Shown: piece after piece, positions 40,492-49,866 of the stretch
Numbering within the stretch: position 1 is the stretch's first letter
How the letters are laid out: every line of letters begins with the position of its first letter
Notes under the pieces: generated by a model
The model's database searches: none
What the model saw: the letters and a program-made list of their open reading frames with translations, nothing else
What the model was told of the DNA's origin: nothing
Program-made: the position numbers and the translations under genes
Source of the DNA: Desulfobaccales bacterium
GTDB taxonomy: Bacteria > Desulfobacterota > Desulfobaccia > Desulfobaccales > 0-14-0-80-60-11
DNA: 64,000 nucleotides
NCBI GenBank assembly: GCA_041648175.1
Contig: JBAZPO010000009.1
Location: 1-64,000 of the forward strand
Direction of reading: 5' to 3'

Positions 40492-41758
40492 ATTTAGACA
40501 CATATATTCATTTCTAAACCATCCAATTACAAAAATTATTGGATTGTTTGCCGCATTATGTTCTCTCATTGTAACGCTCCCAAGAATTGTTAAAAAGATA
40601 AATACCATCTTTGGTATTGGTTCGATTACTGAGATTCCTCCTTATTTTTTATTATTTTTCCTTGTTTGTATATATATTTACAGATCGATCAGCTTGAAAT
40701 CTATAAAATTCATTCCAACTATAGCAACTACTTTTAGGTTTATTTTTGCTGCTATATTTATTGCTTATATATTTTATCTTGAATATCTCGGCACTAGTAA
40801 TCCTTTTTTAGTAATAATTAGTTTCTTTTATCTTATTTATTGTCTTGTTTTAACAAGTTGGTTTAAAAGTCCAACATATGCTGATGGAAGGGTTGCAAGA
40901 ACTATTATTGATATAATATTTTCTTTTATTTTTTGCGTTTTTTGTGGTGATCCTTTCTTTATTTTTTATTTACTATTATTTATCCCTATATGTGTAATAT
41001 CGCGATATAATTCAGATATTGAAATATACTCTTGTATTTTTCTTACTGGAATTTTCTACATTTTATCAATCTCTTTAAATTATAGATTGTTTCATGTTAT
41101 TAGTATTCCAGAAACTGTTAGAGCATTTAGCATCCAAATTGATAATTATAATAATATTGAATGGTTCATAAAAAGATATTATATTGAAATTCCAATATTG
41201 ATATTAGTTGGTTCTATTTTTGCTGTAGAAAGAAGAAAAGAATTTAATCATAAAAAATTAATGGAGGACATATCTGAATGCCTTGATAAGAAAACATGTA
41301 TAACCTCAATTATACAAATATTATGTGAAAGATTAAATATCGAATTAGGTTTAATAATTTGCAAGGATGGTCAACGCACATTTATATCGCATGGATATTC
41401 AATGAATGAAAAAACTTCGTTGCCAAAGACAGAATTTGCAAATTTAAACAACATGAGTATATTTAATGCCATATTAATAAAAAGTTCTACAGTGGGAATC
41501 AATGATGGTATTAATCATGAATTGAGGAGTGAACTTATTAATAGTAAGCATGAATATGAAGGTTTAATTCGGGAGGCCATATATACAACATATATATGTA
41601 CTTCTATTTCTAATACAGAACCTCGATATTATTTTATCATCTTTAACAAATTAACAAGAAATAGGAGATTTCTTCGTAGATTCACTGATAGAGATAAACA
41701 AATAGTAAGAACAGTGGGGCCATTAATATTTAGGTGTATCAATGACCTAACTATTTAA
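40478..41758 (+). CDS. Multi-pass membrane protein with C-terminal GAF-like region, A+T-rich
   Basis: The 426-residue protein has about seven hydrophobic segments in residues 18-260, including a central FIFCVFCGDPFFIFYLLLFI pair. A cytoplasmic part (about 262-426) starts AVERRKEFNHKKLMEDI and has a helix-strand pattern similar to GAF sensor domains (CITSIIQILCERLNIELGLI...). No kinase or cyclase output domain follows. The very low G+C content and the overlap with the HAD gene mark it as part of an acquired cassette. Function unknown; the GAF call is tentative. Confidence 0.55.
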   Translation: MKLNRFRHIYSFLNHPITKIIGLFAALCSLIVTLPRIVKKINTIFGIGSITEIPPYFLLFFLVCIYIYRSISLKSIKFIPTIATTFRFIFAAIFIAYIFYLEYLGTSNPFLVIISFFYLIYCLVLTSWFKSPTYADGRVARTIIDIIFSFIFCVFCGDPFFIFYLLLFIPICVISRYNSDIEIYSCIFLTGIFYILSISLNYRLFHVISIPETVRAFSIQIDNYNNIEWFIKRYYIEIPILILVGSIFAVERRKEFNHKKLMEDISECLDKKTCITSIIQILCERLNIELGLIICKDGQRTFISHGYSMNEKTSLPKTEFANLNNMSIFNAILIKSSTVGINDGINHELRSELINSKHEYEGLIREAIYTTYICTSISNTEPRYYFIIFNKLTRNRRFLRRFTDRDKQIVRTVGPLIFRCINDLTI

Positions 41759-41970
41759 AACTTTTTATAGATAACCCAATCCATAGATAGACCTTTATAC
41801 CACGCCGTGATAACAAAGAAACTTATTTTATCCGCAAGTTTTCCTGCCTGATTTTCATTAATTGGGCAAATCTTTTGATGGGTTGGGTTTGAGTTGCGCT
41901 TGTAATAGCTAATTACTGCTATTCATGTGTTGGCAGGCAAGGAAAAATGAATATTCAATATGGTATCATT

Positions 41971-42140
41971 ATATTATGTCAAAATTATTTTCCGTAATGG
42001 AGAATGATCTAAAACCTAAATTTCTTCTGACCCTCCTTTGGGAACGTTAAGGAATTACTTCTAAAGTCCCCCTTTGCCAAAGGGGGATTTAAGGGGGATT
42101 TAAAAATCAGCCAGCAGTATGAATTTATGGCAAACGCTAG
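41971..42140 (+). mobile_element. Degenerate long MITE-like repeat, copy D
   Basis: The right half is well preserved (AAGGAATTACTTCTAAAG, CCCCCTTTGCCAAAGGGGG, AAATCAGCCAGCAGTATGAA, TGGCAAACGCTAGA). The left end is decayed (TTATGTCAAAATTATTTTCC). It lies close to the right border of the A+T-rich island. Confidence 0.65.
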
Positions 42141-42959
42141 AATCCTCCCACGCCATCGTTTATGGCGTGGTTGCAAGTGATCCTGACCCCTTCAAAAGCC
42201 TGTCACCTTTCTCATCCTTGCTGGATGCCCTCCCAGTCCCCAGTTTATGCTGTCTCCATGCCTTGCCGGGATAAAAGCGGCTCACTGCTGGCCAACCTGA
42301 GGGAAATCGGCAGGCGCAAGCCGCCCCGCCTGTACCGCGTCCCGGCACGGGGATGCCAGCCCATCATTAATTTATTGATATTAATGACTAAATTATGCGA
42401 AAGTCGGATTATTACCCTGGGACAGGCGCGGGACAAGCGCGTGACAACCTTGGCACTGCCTCGACCGGAACGCGCTTTCATGCGGGTTTAGGCCGGGTAT
42501 ATGGCGAGGGTACCTTGGCAATGTCCCGGCACATGTGCCGGATTTGCCCTTCAAATCAGCCCGCGCCCGGATATTTCCAGCGATTTTTTGGGTAGTTTTG
42601 AGGGGAAAAAGCGCATTTAAAGAGCGTTTTTCTCTATCATTTTGAACAAAACGCCGGCTGTAATTATGTTACTATCCGGAAACAGCTTTAAATCAAATAC
42701 CTTACCAAAGGAGGACTTTGAAGGCCGTCGCATTTTTAAACGTTTTCGGATGAGCACTTACTTGTTAGAATATGAGAAACTTCGCTGCGCTCAGCCTGAC
42801 CATTCTTATCGAACGCAGGTTGAAATGACTTGTCATGGGCTCCGTCGGCTCTTAACCTCCTGAATGGCGGACCGCCTGACTGGCTAATCTATAAGGTCTA
42901 TTCCCAAAGAAAAAATGGAAAAATTAGAAATCGAAAACGGCAAACAGGAAACCCCAACC
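42141..42959. other. Intergenic region with palindromes, no gene
   Basis: About 820 bases without a credible gene. It contains a hairpin at 42149-42170 (CACGCCAT/ATGGCGTG), a perfect 16-base palindrome CCGGCACATGTGCCGG near 42526-42541, and a stem AAAAAGCGC/GAGCGTTTTT near 42606-42630. A strong AAAGGAGG before a TTG at 42716 opens only 11 codons. The last 30 bases are a GAAAACGG-type minisatellite just before the aminotransferase start. Confidence 0.45.
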
Positions 42960-44144
42960 ATGGCCATTTCCGCCCGCATCAGAGCTGCAATGCAAAACTC
43001 CTCCTGGATCAGGCGCATGTTCGAAGAGGGCGCTGAACTCAAGGCTCGCCTGGGGCCGGACCGGGTCTATGATTTCACCCTGGGCAATCCCGATTTGGAG
43101 CCGCCGCCCCGGCTCAAAGAGGAACTGGTCAAAGTGGCCGCGGACCTGCGTCCCGGCCTACACAGTTATATGCCCAACGCCGGGCTCCTTAATACCCGTC
43201 AGGCCCTGGCTGACATGCTCTGCCGGCACCACGGCCTGGAATTCAAGGCCCAGGACCTGATCCTCACCTGCGGGGCCGCCGGCGGGCTCAACGTCGTCCT
43301 CAAGGCCTTGCTGGACCCGGGGGATGAAGTCCTGATTCTGGCCCCCTATTTTCCCGAATACCTGTTTTATGCCGATAACCACGGCGGCATTGCCCGGGTG
43401 GTGGAAACGGACGAGAACTTTGAGATCGATCTGTACCGCCTGGGTGAGGCCTTAAGCCCCCGGACCCGGGCGGTGATCATCAATTCCCCCAATAACCCCA
43501 CCGGCCAGATGTACGACGCCGCCACCTTGAAAGAGTTGGGGCGGTTTTTGGCCCACCACGCCGGGCGCCACGGCCGGCCGGTTTACCTGGTCGCGGATGA
43601 GCCTTACCGGCACATAGTCTATGACGGCATGGAGGTCCCCAGCGTCTTTGCGGCCTACCCCAACACCCTGCTGGTCACCTCATTTTCCAAGGACCTGTCC
43701 ATCCCCGGGGAGCGCCTGGGCTATATCGCCGTGAGCCCCAAGGCCACCGGCCGCGGTGAACTGGAAGGCGCCATGGTGCTGGCCAACCGCATCCTGGGAT
43801 TTGTCAACGCCCCGGCCTTGATGCAGCGGCTGGTAGCGAACTTGACCGAAGTGACGTTGGATATCACCCCTTACGCCCGGCGCCGGGACCTCCTCTGCGA
43901 CCTCCTCGCCGGCGCGGGCTATAAATTCCTCAAGCCCAAGGGCGCCTTCTATCTCTTCCCCCAGGCCCCCGGCGGGGATGACTTAAGCTTCGTGGCGGCC
44001 CTCAAGGAAGAAAATATTTTGGCGGTGCCGGGGCGAGGTTTTGGCCGGGCCGGCTATTTCCGCCTGGCCTTCTGCGTGCCTGAGCAGGTCATCCAGGCCG
44101 CAGCCCCCGGTTTTGCCCGGACTAAACAAAAATTGGTGGGATAA
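42960..44144 (+). CDS. Class I/II PLP aminotransferase
   Basis: The product is about 394 residues of fold type I. It has VYDFTLGNPDLEPP, LHSYMPNAGLLNTRQALAD, ILTCGAAGGLNVVLKALL, VIINSPNNPTGQMYD (PLP-contact Asn), YLVADEPYRHIVYDG (Asp) and the Schiff-base Lys in VTSFSKDLSIPGERLGYI. The substrate is not evident; related bacterial enzymes use aspartate or aromatic and branched amino acids. ATG at 42960 is preferred over 42915 because the intervening codons are minisatellite sequence. It stands alone. Confidence 0.88.
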   Translation: MAISARIRAAMQNSSWIRRMFEEGAELKARLGPDRVYDFTLGNPDLEPPPRLKEELVKVAADLRPGLHSYMPNAGLLNTRQALADMLCRHHGLEFKAQDLILTCGAAGGLNVVLKALLDPGDEVLILAPYFPEYLFYADNHGGIARVVETDENFEIDLYRLGEALSPRTRAVIINSPNNPTGQMYDAATLKELGRFLAHHAGRHGRPVYLVADEPYRHIVYDGMEVPSVFAAYPNTLLVTSFSKDLSIPGERLGYIAVSPKATGRGELEGAMVLANRILGFVNAPALMQRLVANLTEVTLDITPYARRRDLLCDLLAGAGYKFLKPKGAFYLFPQAPGGDDLSFVAALKEENILAVPGRGFGRAGYFRLAFCVPEQVIQAAAPGFARTKQKLVG

Positions 44145-44335
44145 TTTTTTGACTGAAATTTGATAGCTTCGTAAAAAGTCAAAAATTCCCTCCCCCTTGA
44201 TGGAGGAGGGTTAGGGTGGGGGTGAAATAATCCGTCTTCGACCAGTTATTTTCCCCCTTAATCCGCTTAACCAGGGGGAAAATGACTTTTTACGAGTTCA
44301 TCAAAACTGAAAACCGAAAACAGGTGCGGTGTCTC

Positions 44336-44653
44336 ATGGCCAAACGCCCCAAGTTGCCCCGGCCGGTGCCGGTCAAAGAGGTGGTCCAGGGGATTTTGTC
44401 CCCCGGCGACAAAGACGACCTGGAACTGCGCCAGCATATCCGTCGGGTCTGGGAAAAGGCGATCCCGGCCGCGCTCTTGGCGCATTCCCGGCTGGTGGAC
44501 CTGCGCCGCAAGGAACTCTGGGTGGAAGTCAGCGACAGCCCCTGGAGCCAGGAACTGCAATTCCTGAAGCCGAAAATCCTGGCAGCCCTGGAGCAAGCCC
44601 TGGGACCCGGCAAGGTCAAAGACCTGCGGGTCCGGATAGGGCAGTTCTCATAG
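44336..44653 (+). CDS. DUF721/DciA-like protein
   Basis: The 105-residue protein has the DUF721 pattern: VWEKAIPAALLAHSRLVDLRRKELWVEVSDSPWSQELQFLKPKIL, then VKDLRVRIGQFS. DciA proteins bind and load the replicative helicase DnaB in bacteria lacking DnaC. The ATG at 44336 lies after a minisatellite, and the extra N-terminal codons to 44282 are repeat-derived. No dnaA or origin-like sequence is adjacent. Confidence 0.8.
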   Translation: MAKRPKLPRPVPVKEVVQGILSPGDKDDLELRQHIRRVWEKAIPAALLAHSRLVDLRRKELWVEVSDSPWSQELQFLKPKILAALEQALGPGKVKDLRVRIGQFS

Positions 44654-44995
44654 ATCCCCCAAAAAAAAAATCTCAATCAGTCCTAAAGAAATTCCCTAAT
44701 CCATCCGAATAAAGCTTTAACGCCGTTTTCCCTTTTAGATACTGGCGTAGGATAGCCGCTCTCGGCTGTCCACACTTCAGTTAAGCGCAGGCGAGGGCGT
44801 CTGCGCTACATTTTGACTAAAGGGAGCGGTACGTGAGACTTTCGCAGAGGGTTCACAACTAATTCAAAAAGATAATAAAATTTGATATTATAAATTTAAT
44901 ACAAAAAAATAAAATCAGTAAGCACCATCAAAGTTTGTTCATCTCGAACCCAGTGACCGCTCAGTTACGCCGTTGCCATGGAGTGATGGGTGCCC
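44654..44995. other. Intergenic region, no gene
   Basis: Contains a poly-A run after the DUF721 gene, a GCGCAGGCGAGGGCGTCTGC hairpin at 44784-44805 related to the one at 6544, and an A/T-rich stretch (44870-44920) that could hold the promoter for the response regulator. Nothing coding seen. Confidence 0.45.
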
Positions 44996-45394
44996 ATGAC
45001 CAGAATAGTAAAAAAGTCACCGCTTACGATCCTGCTGGTGGAAGACGATCCCTTGATTCGGGATCTATGCCGGGAACTGCTGGAACACCTGGGATACCGG
45101 GTGGAGACCGCGGGGGACGGCACTGAAGCCCTGAACAAGTACAAAAGACTGGAGCAGGTTGACCTGGTGGTTTTGGATTATTACCTGCCGGACAAGAATG
45201 GCCGCCAGGTTCTCAAGGATTTCAAGGCCCTGGACGCCAGGGCCCGGGTGCTGATGGCGTCGGGATTCTTTTCTTTTCAGGAGGCTGCGGCGCTCAAGGA
45301 TGAAGGCGCCCTGGGGTTGATTTATAAGCCGTACCGGTTGACTGATCTGGAGCGCCGGATTCAGGCGGTGTTGAAGGGCCGGTCGGGGTTTTAG
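44996..45394 (+). CDS. Single-domain response regulator (CheY-like)
   Basis: The product is 132 residues. The receiver has acidic pair LLVEDDPLIRD, phosphoacceptor in LVVLDYYLPDKNG, Ser in VLMASGFF and Lys in LIYKPYRL. No output domain follows, so it probably acts through protein contacts in a phosphorelay. The ATG at 44996 or GTG at 44990 may serve as start. Its last 101 bases overlap the 3' end of the convergent GT39 gene. Confidence 0.88.
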   Translation: MTRIVKKSPLTILLVEDDPLIRDLCRELLEHLGYRVETAGDGTEALNKYKRLEQVDLVVLDYYLPDKNGRQVLKDFKALDARARVLMASGFFSFQEAAALKDEGALGLIYKPYRLTDLERRIQAVLKGRSGF

Positions 45395-46874
45395 CGGCCG
45401 CCGGCTGGTTCTGCCGGTCAAACCTGAGCAATACTGCGCCAACGCGGGTGAGGCAAGCAGCTTCCCGCCAGTCCGGGCCCAAGAGGTTGGCGGCGAACTG
45501 GCGCAGAAAATTCAGGTCCGGAATGTGGGAGGCAATGAGCCAGAGCCTCTGGGGAGAGGCTCCGTCTGACTCCGTAGTGTCCAGCCCCTTTTCTATGCAG
45601 GATTGACCCCAACAGACCCCGGCAGCTGGTCCCCGGTAATAGTATTTGAAGGGCGCCACCGCAAAATAATAGACGTAAACCAGATCCCGGGGTTTGAGGT
45701 TGGCTTCCAGGTGGGTCACCAGGGGTTGGATCTCTTCCCGGTTATTGAGGGGATAAAGGTTTTCACGGAGCCCGGCCCGCGGGTTGAGGGCCACCAGGAA
45801 CGCTACGGTCAGGACCAGGGCCAGCCAGCGTTGGCGCCGATGCCAGAGCCAGGCGAACACAGCCCAACTCCCTGCCGCTACGGTCAGATAGAGAAACGGG
45901 GCGCTGAACAACATCAGGCGGTTGCCGCCGTAGTGGGCCATGAACGGATAACGGTGCAGGCAGGCGGCCCCGAAGGCCAGCAGCAGCGGCCCCGCCAAGT
46001 ACCATAAGAACTTACCACGGTTCTGGTGGATTAACGCGACCACGCCGGCCGCCAGCAAAACCGGCCCCCAGAATACCCCCCACTCACCCAGGAAATACCA
46101 GAAATAGCGGTAGAGAGCTGGCCCCAGCCATTTAAAAAATGGCGCCACCCCGGAAAGATTCGGGAAGTCCTGGGCCCAATACGCCATCAGTCCGGGGTCT
46201 ATCTCCCGCCGAAAAAACACGATATAGTAGATGGCGAAGGCCAGGACCCAGGCCCCGCCCACCAGGGCCAGACGGCCTCTATGGCCCGGGGGCAGGGCGG
46301 CCCACAAGACCACCCCCACTACCGGCAAGGTGAAAATCAGGGCGTGCGAAAAGCCCAAACCAACTACCCCAGCCAGGGCCAGGACCAGCCAGCCTCGCTC
46401 ACCCTGGGAGGTTCGCAGACGTTCCGCCAGCCAAACCGCCAGGATGGCAAAAAAGGCGTCCCCGCTATACTGCTTGAGTTCCTTGGAATAGTAGACCATG
46501 ATGGGGGAGAAGGCCACTGCGGCCAGGGCCAGCAGCGCGGCCGGACCTTCCAAGAGAGCACGGCCGAGCCGCCAGACGACCACAAGGGTGCCGACGCCAA
46601 ACAGAAAGGAGAGCCCCCGGAGCACCAGTTCACTGTGGCCCCAGAGCTGCACCGCGCCCCACACGCTCAGCAAATAAAAGGGCGGGGTGGACTGCCTCGC
46701 GGCCAGGGCGGCCAGGGCGCTGGGCTGCATGGCCGCCAGAGCCAACCAGGCCTCATCGGTCCACAGGTCCCGGCCCCCCAAGTCATAGAGACGGAAATAG
46801 ACCGCCACACCAAAGAGGATAATCAGGGCCGCCCAGGTGGCGTTAATGGGTAGACGATAAGTGCTCTTGATCAA
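45294..46874 (-). CDS. GT39-like membrane glycosyltransferase (ArnT/PMT type)
   Basis: The 526-residue GT-C protein starts with a membrane segment and the first-loop motif LYDLGGRDLWTDEAWLALAAMQ, whose acidic residues are catalytic in the family. About ten or eleven further hydrophobic segments lead to a C-terminal periplasmic domain (about 385-480). The tail after residue 485 (AAAKTPTGPSTPPESGAPDQ...) is low-complexity and overlaps the response-regulator gene. It uses a polyprenyl-phosphate sugar donor; acceptor unknown. It is monocistronic. Confidence 0.82.
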   Translation of the reverse strand: MIKSTYRLPINATWAALIILFGVAVYFRLYDLGGRDLWTDEAWLALAAMQPSALAALAARQSTPPFYLLSVWGAVQLWGHSELVLRGLSFLFGVGTLVVVWRLGRALLEGPAALLALAAVAFSPIMVYYSKELKQYSGDAFFAILAVWLAERLRTSQGERGWLVLALAGVVGLGFSHALIFTLPVVGVVLWAALPPGHRGRLALVGGAWVLAFAIYYIVFFRREIDPGLMAYWAQDFPNLSGVAPFFKWLGPALYRYFWYFLGEWGVFWGPVLLAAGVVALIHQNRGKFLWYLAGPLLLAFGAACLHRYPFMAHYGGNRLMLFSAPFLYLTVAAGSWAVFAWLWHRRQRWLALVLTVAFLVALNPRAGLRENLYPLNNREEIQPLVTHLEANLKPRDLVYVYYFAVAPFKYYYRGPAAGVCWGQSCIEKGLDTTESDGASPQRLWLIASHIPDLNFLRQFAANLLGPDWREAACLTRVGAVLLRFDRQNQPAAAKTPTGPSTPPESGAPDQSTGTAYKSTPGRLHP

Positions 46875-47099
46875 CTTACTTGCCGGGCAGTGGGAGATAT
46901 AGTAAGCAATTAATATCGAACGTTATTAATATACAATTTTTTTGTCATATTTGATAGATTTGCTAAAAAACGGTACTCTTTTCCCTGGTATTAAATAGGA
47001 AAATCGGCATCTTGCAAAGAATAAAGAATTAGGAGAAGGAAGGGCTAGAGGTCGGATGCTGACATTAGCCACCTTGGGCCATGTATGTCGGAGGTGATC

Positions 47100-47624
47100 A
47101 TGGACGGAGGAAAGCAAGGAGCGGCCTTTCTTGAGCAATTCAGGGATTTTCTCAGGTTTCTCCAAAGCCTTTGGGGCCTCCTGGGAAGCATCTCCGTCTT
47201 ATTTCCCCTTTCCAACGCCTTCACCAAGCTCATCCCGCTGGAAAACATGGCCAATGATGGCAGCTATAGGATACTCTCCCCCGATCTGATTACCGCCCTC
47301 GCCACCCTCGTCACGCTGTTTGTCATTTTAGACACCTTCAGCAAGCGTATGTTAATCTTCGGATCAGCCCTGCGGCGTCAAGCCTGGAAGGCGTTTGCAT
47401 TCGGTTTCCTTATGTTGATAACTTATCTTGCTCTTTACTTCTTCCCTCGCTGGGACACAATAATTCGTTGGGAGTCGGGAGACCCGAAACATTTGATTTT
47501 TGAAATCCCCATGATGCTCTGCTACTGCGCATTCTTTGCCGGCATAACCAAGGCCTTTATGCTCATGGGAATGCTGGAATATTTTAAAAAGCCTGATTCT
47601 CCAGACTCACCCTCGGAACCTTGA
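47100..47624 (+). CDS. Membrane protein of unknown function
   Basis: The 174-residue product has about four hydrophobic segments (about 22-45, 63-80, 95-115, 135-157) and a short charged tail. The ATG at 47100 follows GGAGG by 5 bases; an earlier ATG at 47085 would include that site in the coding region. Its TGA overlaps the TTG start of the LD-carboxypeptidase gene (TTGA), suggesting coupled translation. No family recognised. Confidence 0.65.
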   Translation: MDGGKQGAAFLEQFRDFLRFLQSLWGLLGSISVLFPLSNAFTKLIPLENMANDGSYRILSPDLITALATLVTLFVILDTFSKRMLIFGSALRRQAWKAFAFGFLMLITYLALYFFPRWDTIIRWESGDPKHLIFEIPMMLCYCAFFAGITKAFMLMGMLEYFKKPDSPDSPSEP

Positions 47625-48535
47625 ATTTGGACAGCAACTCGCTTCCGCTTTTCCATTGGCCTCCCCCGGTGCTCCCCGGGGACCTGGTGGCCGTGGCGGC
47701 CCCGGCCAGCCAGGTCAGCCGGGCTCCCTGGGAAGCCGGGATGCGGATCCTCCGGGATTGGGGCTTTCAGGTGCGCTGCGGTCCGGAGGTTTTAGAACCC
47801 CGCCAATATGGGGTGGCTACCGATAAGTTGGTGGCCCGGCGTTTTGAGGAACTCTGGCTGGACCCGGAAGTCAAGGCCGTCATCGGGGTCAGAGGAGGCT
47901 ATGGCTCCCTCAAGGTGCTGCCATACCTGAATCTTGCCGCGCTTAAGACTGCCCCCAAGCGGCTGGTAGGTTTCAGCGACCTCACCAATCTCCTCTGGGA
48001 CCTGCACCGGCGTTTGAAGCTGGTGACCTTTCACGGCCCCGTGGTGGCCCAGCTCCCCGAGCTGACCACCGCGGCCCGTGAAAATTTCTATGCCTGGCTT
48101 ACAGCGATGGGTCCGCAAGCCATAACCTACAAAAACCTTACCGTGCTCCACCCCGGCGCAGCCGTTGGTCCCCTGGCCGGCGGCAACCTTACCACCCTGT
48201 GCCACCTGGTGGGTACCCCCTACGCTCCGCAATTTAACGGTTACCTGGTCTTTCTGGAAGACCATAGCGAAGCCCTGTACCGCCTGGACCGCATGCTCCA
48301 CCACCTGCTCCTGGCCGGGGTCCTGGACGGCGTCCGGGGAGTAGTGTTAGGGGCCTTTAGCAACTGCGGCTCCCAAGACGGCCTCCTGGAGGTCTTCACC
48401 ACGGCCCTGGCGTCCCTTAAGGTGCCGGTGCTGGCGGACTTCCCGGTGGGCCACCAGCCGGATAACCACACCCTGCCTTTAGGGGCTCGGGCGCGCCTGG
48501 ATGCCGACTCCGCCTCCTTGATTCTCCTGGCCTAA
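47621..48535 (+). CDS. ldcA: LD-carboxypeptidase, peptidase family S66
   Basis: The 304-residue protein carries LVAVAAPASQVSRAPWEAG, the catalytic Ser in VIGVRGGYGSLKVL (about 90), GFSDLTNLLW, the Glu in LVFLEDHSEALYRLD and the His in FPVGHQPDNHTLPLG. S66 enzymes remove the terminal D-alanine of muramoyl tetrapeptides in cell-wall recycling, which fits with the NagZ gene elsewhere in the window. Start TTG at 47621 overlaps the upstream gene's stop; TTG at 47627 is also possible. Confidence 0.92.
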   Translation: MNLDSNSLPLFHWPPPVLPGDLVAVAAPASQVSRAPWEAGMRILRDWGFQVRCGPEVLEPRQYGVATDKLVARRFEELWLDPEVKAVIGVRGGYGSLKVLPYLNLAALKTAPKRLVGFSDLTNLLWDLHRRLKLVTFHGPVVAQLPELTTAARENFYAWLTAMGPQAITYKNLTVLHPGAAVGPLAGGNLTTLCHLVGTPYAPQFNGYLVFLEDHSEALYRLDRMLHHLLLAGVLDGVRGVVLGAFSNCGSQDGLLEVFTTALASLKVPVLADFPVGHQPDNHTLPLGARARLDADSASLILLA

Positions 48536-48679
48536 CTCCTGCGTTGTTCCGCAGTCCTCCCGCCCAGCAAGCCACCCTGGTCTTTTAAATTTTATAATAT
48601 AAATGCCCAGCTGTTCCCATTGACAAGCGCTTTTTGGGCCTTATGTTTTTGGTAAACCCCATCTCTGTGAGGAGGAGTT

Positions 48680-48916
48680 ATGGCTGAAAAAGTATATACC
48701 TGTAAAACCTGTGGGGCAGTGGCGACGGAAAAGGGCCATCTATGTGCCCCTATTGAAGAAATGGCCACTTGTGCCTATTGCAGCAAACAGGTACCCCATG
48801 CCAAACATTATTGCAAGGGCAAGATGGAAGACCTGAAATATGTGTGCGAGCAGTGTGGCCGGCTGGCGCCTTCCGAAGATTTGCTTTGTAAACCCAGCAA
48901 AGTGCCGGCAGTCTGA
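48680..48916 (+). CDS. Small zinc-ribbon protein
   Basis: The 78-residue protein has three CxxC pairs (CKTCGAVA, CAYCSKQV, CEQCGRLA) with additional Cys and His (GHLC, HAKHYC, LLCKP), enough for two or three zinc sites. GAGGAGG lies just before the ATG, so it is well translated. No function can be assigned. It stands alone upstream of the convergent cytochrome c assembly genes. Confidence 0.78.
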   Translation: MAEKVYTCKTCGAVATEKGHLCAPIEEMATCAYCSKQVPHAKHYCKGKMEDLKYVCEQCGRLAPSEDLLCKPSKVPAV

Positions 48917-49005
48917 GGGCCGGTTCAACCCATTTCCCTATACCCATTACCGCATCTCCATACCCGAGGGGTTGAGAATTTCTCCGTTCTCAGCCCCTTA
49001 CCTTT

Positions 49006-49866
49006 TCAGGTCAGGTAGGAGTGCAGACCGGTAAGCAGGAAGCTGACGCCGAAGTAGGTGAACAATACCGCCATAAACCCCAGCACCGCCAGCCAGGCGA
49101 TGCGGTGTCCCTGCCAGCCCTTCAGGAGCCTGGCATGGAGTAAGGCCGCATAAATAAACCAGGTGATCAGCGACCAGGTCTCCTTGGGGTCCCAACTCCA
49201 GTAGCGCCCCCAGGCGGTTTCCGCCCACACCGCACCGGTGACAATTCCCAGGGTCAGCAGCAGAAATCCCAATACGGTGGTGCGGTAGATAAGGCTGTCC
49301 AGAGCGGGCAAAGGCGGCAGAGCAGGCCGGGGCCGCCGCTCCTGGATCAAATAAAGGATGGCGCTCCCGAAGGCCAGAGCAAAGGCGGCGTAGCCCAAAA
49401 AGCAGGTCACCACATGGACGAGCAGCCAGTTGCTCTTTAAGGCAGGCATCAGGGGTTTGATGTGGCTGTCTACCCCGAAAGAGGCATAGGCCAAAAGGAG
49501 AGTGGAGAGCACGGCGATCAGGGCACCCAGGTAGCCCTTGAGGTAGCGCCGGAAGGCCAGCAGGCTCAACACCGGCAGACACCAGGCAAAGAAGATCAGG
49601 GACTCATAGAAATTAGACAACGGGGCGTGCAGGGTGATAAGCCGCAGTTTTTCGGCTAAAGCTGCCGTCGGGGAATGTTCCAGCGCCAGTTGGTAGTTTT
49701 CGATCCAGCGGCCGATGAGGCCAACGGTCTGGATTCCCAGCCCCAGCCAGAGCACGTTCCGGCCCGCGGCTTGCAAGCGGGACGACGACCACAACTCCTC
49801 CATCAGAAACAGGATAGCCACCAATAAATAGACCAGCATGACGAGGCCGAAGATCTGGCTGATCAT
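49006..49866 (-). CDS. ccsA: Cytochrome c assembly protein ResC/CcsA (System II)
   Basis: The 286-residue protein has about eight membrane segments and the tryptophan-rich haem-handling motif WGRYWSWDPKETWSLITW (about 210-227), the WWD signature of CcsA/ResC/CcmC. Conserved His residues flank it (TLHAPLSNFYES, LLVHVVTCF, AALLHARLL). With ResB it exports haem and attaches it to apocytochromes c on the outer face. The ATG at 49866 overlaps the resB TGA by four bases (ATGA), so the pair is one operon. Confidence 0.93.
   Translation of the reverse strand: MISQIFGLVMLVYLLVAILFLMEELWSSSRLQAAGRNVLWLGLGIQTVGLIGRWIENYQLALEHSPTAALAEKLRLITLHAPLSNFYESLIFFAWCLPVLSLLAFRRYLKGYLGALIAVLSTLLLAYASFGVDSHIKPLMPALKSNWLLVHVVTCFLGYAAFALAFGSAILYLIQERRPRPALPPLPALDSLIYRTTVLGFLLLTLGIVTGAVWAETAWGRYWSWDPKETWSLITWFIYAALLHARLLKGWQGHRIAWLAVLGFMAVLFTYFGVSFLLTGLHSYLT

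Noticed and set aside
42520..42640. Palindromes and a terminator-like stem near the DciA-like gene, considered as a replication origin
   Set aside because: No DnaA boxes, A/T-rich unwinding element or dnaA/gyrB genes are visible.
42710..42755. AAAGGAGG followed by TTG, possible leader peptide
   Set aside because: The frame has only 11 codons, no regulatory codon bias and no attenuator directly after it.
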